Assembly: GCA_030848705.1 (NCBI GenBank)
Contig: CM061238.1
Span: 46,787,133-46,851,132 of the forward strand
From: Heracleum sosnowskyi
Lineage: Eukaryota > Streptophyta > Magnoliopsida > Apiales > Apiaceae
Length of the DNA stretch: 64,000 bases
Direction: 5' to 3'
A model generated the notes under the pieces. The model did no database searches. It was not told the origin of the DNA and saw nothing but the letters and a program-made list of their open reading frames with translations. Within the stretch, counting starts at the first letter, position 1; the number at the start of each line of letters is the position of its first letter. This document shows, piece after piece, positions 44,149 to 54,800 of this stretch. A program made the position numbers and the translations under genes.

Positions 44149-45149
44149 TGTTAATCCCAAATGACCTAACAGAATTGTAGAAAGGGGGGGGGGGTTGAAT
44201 ACAATTCTTGATATTTTCTTAAACTTAAAACACTTATAAATAAAACTGAACTGAATAAGTAAAAACACAAGATATAAATAATTCAGTTGGATTGTTTGAT
44301 GATCCAACTGAAGTGTTTTTATTTCGGAAATAATCTGTGATACAAATGTACACAGCTGCTCAGTTACTAGATTTGTAGAGAAGAAATGCTCTCAAAAATA
44401 GCTAATACAATCTATTTGTTTTTCTTCTCTTGTTTCTATTTTAACTGCTACACTTGGTTATATATTCCCAAGTTTACAATACTATTTTTGGTTACACTTA
44501 AGTACACTAAAGATAACCGCCAGTAGCTTGCTTTTCATTCCTTTTGTCCAGTGGTCCTTGGAGATCCTTGTCTTTTGTCTTCATGCTTATTCTGATCCCA
44601 CTCAAGAACCCAATTGGGAATTGGAATGTTTCCTTATTTCCAGTGACCATTTTAATGGCTCCCAATGCAAATGCACACTTCTACATCTCCTTTTGATCTG
44701 TCAGAAAGCTGTCACTATCACTTTGTCAACTATACAGAAGAGCAATAATGACCCGTTGATGGCAGGAGAATGTATTTCGTTGATAGCTTTATTCTTCATT
44801 CCGTTGATGGTGTATCCTTATTTCGTTGATAGAGTAATCTTCATACCGTTGACATGTCTTCACTTAGGCAAAATTACAAGGCATGATATACTTACAATTA
44901 ACCAACCTATTTTGCCTATCTAGTACTTAGTCAACATGACTTAGGAAACCTATCTAATACATACATCAAATGCATATCAAACTGTCAAGTATTGTACAGT
45001 GCAATTGCTACAACACTCATTCCGTTGATGAGCTTCCTGTCAACGAAACACTGCAGAGCATGCCATTCCGTTGACAGTTACAAAATGACTTAATACAAAA
45101 TCTACTAAGTGTTTTTATAATTATCATCAAGAACAACATATTCCTAACA
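44149..45149 (-). repeat. Element E 5' LTR (1001 bp)
   Basis: Partner of 32118-33121, with an 11-G run instead of 15 and about four substitutions. It ends CCTAACA directly before the GAAAG duplication. Confidence 0.96.
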
Positions 45150-45154
45150 GAAAG

Positions 45155-48100
45155 TATTCGAAAATATTCGTAATGGAGGTATTTTGGTTCGTATATTTTG
45201 TATTAAACGATACTTGTAGTTATCCGTACTTTATGGATGATTATCGTTTCGAAAAACGTGTATTCTGCTTTATTAAAGGTTCATAGCATATATTCTGTTA
45301 TATTGTATTTAAAGCGATCCATCGGATCAGTATCGATCCAAAAATGTCGTTTGGGGTATTATTTTCCGTTTATTATAAAAAGGCAAATCGTACTTTGTTT
45401 TTCGTATAATCAAGCTTAATTACAGTTAAAAATACGAAAAACCCCTGAACGTGTTCTTCGTGTTCTTGAGAATCAAACTCAAATTTGAAGGCGTTATCGG
45501 ATTCCGATTTCGATGTTCTTGTAACCAAATCGAGTCTCTCATCATCCTCTATCCAAATCCACCATCAAAATCTATGTGGGTATGATTTCTGAGTTTTTCT
45601 TTATTTTAATTATTTTATTTATTTCGAATTTTTGATTTAATTTGAGGAAAACTGTGTTTGTGATTGTTCTTGTTAATTGATGGTATGAATGGATTGTGTG
45701 TGTTGTGCTGAGTGATTTGGTGATTTTTAATCGATTTTTGGAGTTTGGAATCGAGCTAATCGGAAGTTAGTAAGCTCGCCGGAAAACTATGAACTTTGGC
45801 CGGATTTTGGTTACGAGGATCGGTTCTTGATAATGTTTATATCATTGTATAGATCGTAGAGTTTAGATTTGATTCATATATTTAGTTTCGAGTTTAGTGT
45901 ACGATTTCTGTTCACCGGATAACGGCCGCCGCCGCCGGCAAAGTTTTGTTCGTCGGAATCGATGAGTATGTGATGTTTTGGTACGAGTGTAAGTTGTGTA
46001 AAGTAGACGTTGTTGTGGCGAGTGTTTCTGTACAAAAAGACAGCGAGTTGGGGTTGGTTTGAGCTTTGCCGAAATTTCCCGGTGGCCGGACACCGGCCGG
46101 AAACTGGGAAACCCAGTTTTCCGGTGACGTGTTCTTGGCAACCCGGAAATTTCTTGGCAACCCGTTTTCAAACCCTAACCCGACCCGGTTTGATCCAAAA
46201 ACCCTAATTCCATTTTCTGAATAGTGTTTCTGGGTTTTTATTTTAAAAATAATTCAAAAATAGTTTTATAATTCTAAAAATCATATCTTTGATTTAAAAA
46301 AATACATTTTATTATTCCGAAAATTTTATAAATTCATAAATATTAATTTAAATTCGAAAATTGATTAAATTTAATTATTTTAATTATTTTTGATTAATAA
46401 TTAATTTATGTAATTAATTGATTAATTCTTTTAGTCAGTTAATTCTTAATAATTAATTATTAATTAGATTTAATTAATTAAAATTTAGTTTAATTATTTT
46501 CTAGCTTGGTTTATTTATTTAAAAATAGTTTGAGCATTTAAAGAGTGTCAATTAATTTTATGAATTGATTTAATTGCATTTAAAATACTTATATTGGATT
46601 TAAAAATCCGATTTTTGATTTAAAAATTGTTTGTGGCTTATTTAAATTCAAATAAGCTTCGTGTGATGTTTTAAAAATAGTTATAAGTGCTATATGGTTT
46701 GTATGAGTTGTGTAATGTGTTTTATAGTCCGTATATGCCCGTACTAGGGCTAGTGTCTGAGTTTTAAATATCGTAAATTAGACCGGGCGTCCGATACGTA
46801 ACCGGTTACTTGTTTAAATATGTTATGTGAATGATGTGAATAATCTGTTGTTGAGTCATGCATGCGAATAAATTGTGTTGAGACTTGTTTGAGTATTTGG
46901 TCGTGTCTAATATCATCACGAGGGGTAGTTGGGATAGAAATTTTTCGGTTATGTTAGAAAGTGAGATTTACGAGGCCGTTGACTTAGATGTTGACTTTTA
47001 TAGTATGGGGAGTTTCGTCAAGCGAGTTACGAGGATTACTTGTATAGTTAGTTGTAAGCATTCTATCAATTGAAATGTGGTTGTCTGTGCAACAGAGGCT
47101 ATTGGACGAGACGAGTCAGATTATCGAAGTTAAGTTACAATCGTTTATGGAATGTGAAATCATACGTTGAAGACTAAGTACCGTCTCATGTTTGACTATC
47201 GAGGCTGGCACGTGGATTCGAAATGGTAAAAGCAGACTAGTGGTATTCGCAAGAGCGTTAAAGCAAAGAAGGACGGAAGTAGAGAATCGTGCGACAAGAC
47301 AGAATAAAGAGGAAATCGTATTGTTTCAGCGTTACGAAATAGCTAAGGACCAGAGGCAAGTGTTTATACCCTTGCTTATTAATTAAGGGATATTATCTTG
47401 AATTATTAGTATGCATGTTGAATGCTTATTACTGAATTTTCAAATGTTGATTTCTTTGCATTGAATTGCAAGTATGTTATTTAATCTCGTAAATTGACGA
47501 GTACTCTTTTATACCTTTTTAGTTTAGATTCATATTTTCATATTGATTGGAAAGATATACTTATTATATTGAAAAGTTTGAAGAGATAATTATGGGCCGT
47601 ATACTAAGGCTTTCTTTTAAAAGACATGATTTTAAAGCATTAGGTTGGAATATTGCCAACCCTAGATGAGTGGGAACTTGTGAACCCTATGTTGAAAATG
47701 TTATTTTAAATTCCGAAGTTGTGGTACTTGTTCTACAAGTATTCCATTTTTCCATCCTGCACCCTTGCAAGTATTATTATCATTTCTTGTTAATGCGATC
47801 ATCTGATCCATTCCCTGATTCGAATTCATTTATGATGTGCATGATTTAGTTTACTTCCTTCAAATACGAGGCTTATCTATTATAAGTATATGTTCGAAGG
47901 ACTTGAACTATTTCTGTCAGAAGTTAATAAACCCTTGTTTTCTTCATTTATAAACTTCACCCTGAATTTTTCTTAAACTTGAACTTGACTTTCTTGTCAC
48001 TTACCAGATTGTTGAATCTTAACTAATTCTTCCATAATGTGATGATTTGAACTGTTAAGGCCATCTAGAGCCTGTTCTTTGAACCCTATTCCATATTGAG

Positions 48101-49751
48101 TTATTGCAAATTCTGTTGATATCATAATGCCCGTTTCATATCAGATTCAATCTTGTTGAGCATGTCATTGTTATTCTTCATTATATCCCAGTTGTTACAT
48201 CGAACTCGTCGATGCTTATTATATTGTCACTTTTCATGTGCACCTCCCCATTGTTGTGTCGATCTCGTCGATACTAGATTATATTGCTATCCCTTTATTG
48301 ATTCTTCATAATTGAACTGTTTCCTGGAACGTGAGATTTCCAGCAATTGTTGTATCAAGGTTGTCGATTCTTCCGACACCTGATTGTCGAAGTAAGGTTG
48401 TCATTGGTTCTGACACCTGACGTATATAAAATAGAATTGGAATGTTTTTAAAAATGGACCAATTATTGGTCGGGCCATTTATGGTCGATGTAATTTAGGC
48501 CCAGATTGGCCTTGGATCCGTAGAGGACTATGCATGAGCTAGTCCGGGGTTGTTGCGTGGCTGGCCAGCAGCACAACCTTTGATTTGATAAAATGTGAAA
48601 ATCCAATTCTAGAATAAGTTCTTATTTCTGAGATGAGTTACATCCATATGTTTTGTTCTTATGAGTTATGACCTGATTCTCAGGTTTATTCGTTGCGTGA
48701 AGTTGTTGGTTCGTTGATTAATAATAGTGGTTTCAATCTTGCTGAAATCACTTACTCTTAATACATTTGGATTCCAAATAGTCGAAATCCACTTCCTTGA
48801 TTCCATTGGCAGTCGTGAGATATCTATCTTGATGAGTTTTATTCATACCGCATATCTAGTCGGTACCATGTTGAAGCCTTGAAGTGCGTTCCTTATTCCT
48901 TGACCGAGCGTGTTGGCTCATTCTTACCCCTTGATTATTCTAACCTTCCAGAGTTGTTGGTTTCAGAAAATGTTGTGAATAGATTTGTTATCTTCAAAAC
49001 TAGTATTTTTATACAAACTATGGTCTTGAAGACGTATGAGTTATATTTATTTCATATTTTCTACTTACTATTGTAGATATTGTTGATTCGGTCGCCGTAG
49101 CGACCAATATAAATCTTTTTGTGTTTTAAACTATTCAATTGCGAGAAGAAGAATGAGAAATTGTGGTAAATTACCAAACTTGATTTGAAAATATTAGAGA
49201 TTACAAATGTTTAAGCCAAAGGCTTGTTTATTTGAAAATCCAAAGTTTATTTTGGAAACCTTTCGTATTATATTTAATAATGCGCTTGCTGAGCAATTCA
49301 TTCGCTCATACTTTTTTTATTTATATATATTTTAGCCTGCCAGAAAGAAGGTGTATTGGCGAGAGTTGTCCGTGTAGCTGATCAGAGATGGGGAAAGATA
49401 TTAGCGTAAAGACGTTTTGATCCAGAGCATTTGGAGCTAGTGATAGGTCTTGTATATAGATGTTTCCTATTGAATAATATATTGTATAAGATTAGTTGCC
49501 GGTATACTTCTTATCGAAGTTATACTAGTGTATTAGAACTTGTGTAAAGAGAATGGTTGTAAAGAGGAAAAATTTTATGTAATGGAAATTTTGGATTCTT
49601 GTTTCTAGCACTATAACCTTTAAAGATTCTTGGTAGAGTTGGGGTCACAAATATTATTATTATTGTGTTGATTTTATATTGAACAGGTTGTTTGGATTAA
49701 GAGTGCAGTGTGACGACCCAATCCTTTGACCCCGGATTTGGGGGCGTTACA
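45155..49751 (+). repeat. Element D 3' LTR, second part
   Basis: It matches 24320-28919 with scattered differences, including a shorter GCC repeat near 45926, and ends GGGGGCGTTACA. The TATA box is kept at 48423-48434. Confidence 0.95.
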
Positions 49752-49756
49752 TCTTT

Positions 49757-50265
49757 CCTTTCATTGCCAATTCATTGAGGAGTTTAGTATATTTCTCAAA
49801 GACCTGAGTTATACTTTCTCCTGGCAGAGACCAAAATGCTTCGTATTGAGAAGTCAGGATGTCCAATATGTTTTCCTACACGTCTTCAGTTCCTTCCATT
49901 ATCAAGTTAATGGTATCCCACATATGTTTCCCGCTTGTACAGTTCATCAACTGATAGCTCATTTCCTTGTCTGCGGAGTCCGCCAATATCAACATTAAAC
50001 CTGTGTCCAATCGAATCAGTTCTTTGTCAAAATCTGTATACTCAGTAATATCCTTAGGTTGGGTGCCTTGAGGAATCTTGCTACCATCAGGAGCTGTAGA
50101 TTCACTAACTGGTTTCATTGGTACATACGGTCTGTTCTCTAATATGCCAATATACAACGGATTAGATGCCTTGATAAATAACAGCATCTTCATCTTCCAC
50201 AAACCGAAATCATCTCTAGTAAACGGGGGAACTTTAATACCAGCGGTTGTCTTTGGAGCACTCAT
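49757..50265 (-). pseudogene. gag: Element B gag, N-terminal part
   Basis: The ATG is at 50263-50265 (start MSAPKTTAG). It has the copia gag N terminus (FGLWKMKMLLFIKAS) and the start of the capsid domain (GKHMWDTINLIMEGTE). A TAG at 49876-49878 breaks it. The open frame then continues to the D insertion and resumes at 24022 in the same frame. Confidence 0.88.
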
Positions 50266-50411
50266 GGTTTCTGAAAATTTCAAATTGTTTAAAATTCAAG
50301 AAATTCCAATTAAATGAAAAATTTTGAAAGTTAAAAAATTTGCTTCGAATTTTCACGCTACGTTTGATTTTGGTCTCATTCACCGGATCTGATTTGTATA
50401 TCAATCAAGTA

Positions 50412-50423
50412 GCTCTGATACCA
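50412..50423 (-). other. Element B primer binding site
   Basis: The minus strand reads TGGTATCAGAGC, two bases from the 5' LTR. Confidence 0.94.
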
Positions 50424-50425
50424 AT

Positions 50426-51536
50426 TGTTAGGTCCAAAGTATCGTAGAAGGGGGGGGGGGGGGTTGAATACAATACTCACAAATAATTCAATTTCGTTCG
50501 TGGATAAATCATTCAGTTCTATAACGAAATCAAACACACCAAACCAAATCAAGTTTCGGGGAATATATCTTTTTATAAATATAAACCTCAAGGGGTGCTA
50601 CAATTTCTAATCCGTAGATTAGCTTCAATGAGTTCTAAGTTAACCACAATCAATACAATGATAGAGTTCCAGCAGAATTAATGATCTTAGTATTTTCCCT
50701 CTGGCTTTCCCTCTGTCTTAGTAATTGCTTCTGTGATATAACTCGACTGAGGAAGACACTCCCTCTCACTTAGTAATTGTAGTCTTTAGTTTTGAAAACT
50801 ATCGAACTAGGAATGAAGGAATCAATCCTGGCCGTCCATCTTCAAAATCAACCTGTAAAACAAGAATACTTTTCACCTGCTCCTTATTAAAAAACCATCG
50901 AATGATTTAAGTTATTTTACCATTCGATAGTTTTAAAACAAAACTATCGAATACTAAATTAACTCAAATTGGTTTTCTATGAATCACTTTTTAATACCAT
51001 TCGATAGTTTTCTGAAATGAAAAACTATCGAATCATTTTTCTTGTCTTTTAATGATTCCACTGAGCTCCTGGGTGGTTAAGTAATAGACTGTATCACTTC
51101 CTTCTGAGACGATAAAACAACTTGATCTTTTTAGTGCCGTCACCTAGTGCAACTGGTCTGGTTCACAGATGAATAACACTTGATCAATTCTTCTTTTATG
51201 TCTTCAATTCAATGCTTCTGATAAGTCCCTTGTCGTTCTGGTTGCTTCGATTAAATCACTGGAATCCCGTGGTACTTAACCCTAAATCATTCACATACTT
51301 CTGTCATCTTGAAAGTCTTGTTTCTTTTGCTGTCACTGAGGCTTGAACATTTTTATGAACTTCTTTCCGTGACCTGTTTACGGACTTCAAGAATACATAA
51401 CGTATTTTGATTTTTTGAGTTTACCTTTTCTTCTTTGATTCTGGATTCCTGTGCTTCTGTTAATACTATTGTATGTCTTGTCCTTTGTTGAGTTGTAGTT
51501 ATCTCTTTTACATCTGATGTTACATTATGCTTTACA
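50426..51536 (-). repeat. Element B 5' LTR (1111 bp)
   Basis: Partner of 2061-3171. It has a 14-G run where the other has 7 and lacks 7 bases near 51048, so the lengths are equal by coincidence. It is followed by GTAAT at 51537-51541. Confidence 0.95.
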
Positions 51537-51541
51537 GTAAT

Positions 51542-51750
51542 CTTTATTCCTGCTGTTCATCTTGAGTACTTCTTGAGGCTTGAACAAATAAATGAACTTC
51601 TACCAAGATGCACTAGAATCTTATTTGTACTGAATAAAACGGTTACAAAGACATACTCTGGCTGTGACAGTATGTTCGTACTTAATAAGAATTAAGCAAG
51701 TAAAGTGTCTAGTAAAGTTGTCTTATAGCTATCACCCATAAATCCTAACA
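51542..51750 (-). repeat. Element A 3' LTR, second part
   Basis: The last 209 bases of the LTR on the plus strand, ending AATCCTAACA and joined directly to the A polypurine tract (51751-51759, minus strand GGGGGAGAT). Confidence 0.88.
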
Positions 51751-51850
51751 ATCTCCCCCAATTTGTTTTTATGGACAATAATAACAAATTTACAATTAAT
51801 ACATGCTGACAACTTAACTAACAAGATCAGAATTCAACAAAAGATTTTTT

Positions 51851-54800
51851 TTACTTAGCTTCAGATTTCTTTTTCTGTCTTGCTTCATCCTCTCTGTTTA
51901 GAGCTTCCTTAAGAACTTCTCTGAGTCCTTCCACCAGTGCTATTTCATCAGGAGTGATAGCCTCATCTTCAATTTCATCAATGTGTTTCTGGAGTGTCTT
52001 GGAGAGACATACCCTAGCATCCTGAAGATCCAACCATAAGTCTTTGCCAAAAGCATGAGTTTTGAACTTCAGTGTACCATTAAAGTCTTTGAATCTACTT
52101 CCAGGGTATGCATTCAGAGTTTTTCTCCTTGACTTATCCAGCTTTGAGTCTTCACCCTTTCTTGCTTGAATAATGCTCTCAATCTCAGAAGAGCATTGTT
52201 GTTCCAATGGATGAATTGATCTAATCACCAAGAAAAGTAAGTCTTTCAGAGCACTGGTTCTAAGTTTGTGAAAGCTTCTTACTGGAATCTCTTCCCATAT
52301 GAACTTGATTCTCAAAGGATTCTCAAGCATACAAGATTGGTAATTGGGTCCTTCACTCTCCTTCCTGTTGGCTTCTTTGCTTTTGTTCAGGAATGTATCA
52401 TCTATATCTTCAGTGGTTTCTCTCTCTGTGGGCTCTGAGGATTCTTCTTGACTTGGTTGGGTTTGCACCACTTCTTCAGGAATGTCATCTTCATACTCAG
52501 CCATTTCCTCATCATAACATTCAAGTAAATGAGCAATGTCATTATCATCATATAGAGACCATTCTCCAAACTTCTGATAGAATTCTTCATCCCTCAAGGC
52601 TTTGTATGCCAACACATGGTTCATGACACTTTCAGGGACATTGTCATAACCTTGCATTAGATTGACCATTCTTACCAAGTAGAAGTATTCAACTCTCCTT
52701 GTTTCTATCGTCTTTTTCATTGAAAGAGTTGCAGATACAGTATATGATGACAGTTCCATGGAAATGTCCTTTTTGACTCTCACAAGTCTTGATGCATCAA
52801 ACCAAAGAACATATTCAATTGCTTCATTGTTGTTATCCAATTTTACCTCGACGCTCTTGATTTGATCAGCTTCCTTTTCCAAAAGATCCAGAGAGCTGTA
52901 GAGTTTTGATTGGATAGGCTTTCTCAACTTCCTGCCAAGCCCAGTGGCTTTCTCCTTTCCTGAGTACTTGTGTTTTCCTTTTATTGCTTTTGAAGTCTCC
53001 TCAGGTTCAGGTTCCTGTCTAGAGAGCCAGGCCCTTGCTAAGGTTTTTGTCCTCTTTGGCTTGACATTAGGCTTGATTCCTTCTTTGACAGCATCTTTGT
53101 TGACAGTGTCCTCCATGACAGTATCTTTCTTGACAGTTTCTTCTGTGACAGCTTCTTTGCTGACACCTTCCTTGAGGATAGTGTCTTCTGTGACAGTCTC
53201 TTTGGTGACAGTATCTTTTTCAGCATTTATACTGACTATAGCACATCTTAAGATATTTGCCTCCAAAGCTTCAATAATTGCTGACTCCTCTTCTTCTGTT
53301 GCTCCAACATCTTCCTTTTCTTGTATAGGAGCTTCTTCTCTAATTTCCTCCTAGGACTTTGATCCAACATTCCCAGAAGTGCTTCCACTAGCATTTCCTG
53401 CTTCTCCAGTTCCTCCACTACCATCCAACTCATCATCATCATCATGAGGAACCTCATAGGAGCAGCTCTCTCCTTGTTCAGCTCTGTTGGAGATTTCTTT
53501 GGAGATCATCTTCTTCATAGTAGAGCTCAGTTCCTTGTCCCTTTTTACCAGCAAGTCATAAATTACTTTGACAACAAAAACTCTTTCCTTGTTGTCTTTG
53601 GAGTTGAGAATCATGTTTAACACCTTTAAAATTGACTTTGACTCCATTGTTGAAGTGCCTCCTAGACTCATGTATGCACATCTCTTGCTACCACTTTTGG
53701 TGGTACCTTCATAGTAGACACAAAATGGATTGGTGTAGACTTCTGGGAGTTTCTCTGAAATTAGACTCAGCATTTGCATATGCAAGATCTCATTGAAGGC
53801 TGTATCGTTTGCTGTGATTTTGTTCTTCATTACTGTTAGCACTCTTGCTGGAAGACTCTGCAGCAGCTGCATAGTAATGAACATGGATATTCCAGTGTTT
53901 AAGTACACATCAATAACCCACCTCCTTTCTTCATTGATCTTTACACATACACTGGTGATTTTCTCCTTGAGCAAAGTTGAGCAGTTACTCAATCTTCTGC
54001 TAGGCTCCTTCATAGCTTCATCAACTACATTGTAGAAGTCTTCATCATGATTCTTCAGAGTACTTTCCCTGTAGTCAACCATTAGGGCATTTGCATCTTC
54101 TTGGCTGAACTCTGTTCCTTCACTCCAGGTGTTTCCTGACAGGATTTATTCAGGCATCTTGTCTTTCCCTTTTCCCAACCTATTCTGCTCCTCTTTTTCT
54201 CTCCATTGTCTTTCAAGAGCACTCTCCTTTGGAATTGAAGTTGGCTCTCTTATAGTCACAGGAGGTAGTATTGGGTTCTTGGAAGAAACACCCCTTTGCA
54301 TAGCTTCCAGGGCTTTTTTGGACATTAGAACTGTTTCTCCAGCTATCTCATATTCAAAGAGATTTTCAGCTTCTTGCATTTGCTCCCCCTTACTTCCTGA
54401 ATCTCCTTTTGTTCCCCTTTTTCTCTTTGCAGGCACTGATCTTCTTTTAGCTACAGGCTCCCCCTCACTCCTTGAAGCCTTCTTTAAGACAGGCTCCCCC
54501 TGAGCAACATCCTATTTGGGGAAACCTTCTTCTCCAGAGCTTTTCCTTCCTGATTCTGCCTTTTGAGATTCTGATCTTACCCCTTTCTCCCCCTTAGGTA
54601 AGTTGGCAGCATCAAGATTGGAAGATAGCACCTGAATGGCTTCCTGAATGGCAGGGAGTCCAGAGGCAACCATGGTAGATAAACTGTCAATTTTGGATTC
54701 CATGGACAGACACCTGTTCTCTAGAGCTTGCAACCTGGAAGATGTAGAGGGACCACCTGATCTCAACCTTCTTAGGGGTGAAGGAAAAGATTGGGGCTTG

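Larger units (their letters stand above)
32118..45149 (-). mobile_element. Element E: nearly intact 13.0-kb Ty1/copia (SIRE-like) retrotransposon
   Basis: It has LTRs at 32118-33121 and 44149-45149, a perfect GAAAG duplication, primer site, polypurine tract, open gag, pol with one frameshift in an A run, and an open 1492-codon extra ORF. The LTRs differ at only about four positions besides G/A-run length (about 0.4%), making it the youngest insertion in the window. It could still be transcribed, and its family is probably active or recently active. Confidence 0.96.
24023..49751 (+). mobile_element. Element D: Ty3/gypsy (Tekay/Del-like) element with giant LTRs and a decayed interior
   Basis: LTRs of about 4.9 kb (24023-28919, and 31821-32117 plus 45155-49751) begin TGTAAGATCC and end GGGGGCGTTACA. 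They are flanked by TCTTT duplications and inserted in gag of B. The interior is only 2.9 kb. It has a primer site and a polypurine tract but no open gag-pol, only a ruined 3' end of a gypsy polyprotein. The LTRs differ at roughly 40 of 4890 positions by eye (about 0.9%), so the last move was recent relative to the coding decay. The layout recalls LARD-type non-autonomous elements. Confidence 0.9.
2061..51536 (-). mobile_element. Element B: Ty1/copia (SIRE-like) retrotransposon interrupted by elements C and D
   Basis: It is bounded by two LTRs of exactly 1111 bp each and a GTAAT target duplication. Its own sequence is 2061-7483, 17673-24022 and 49757-51536, about 13.5 kb in all. Reading right to left: 5' LTR, primer site, gag (split by D), pol, a spacer (split by C), the extra ORF, polypurine tract and 3' LTR. 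By eye the LTRs differ at about 19 positions (about 1.7%) plus a G-run difference and a 7-bp indel. The copy is inactive: gag has one nonsense codon besides the D insertion, pol has one, and the extra ORF has two plus a frameshift. Confidence 0.93.
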
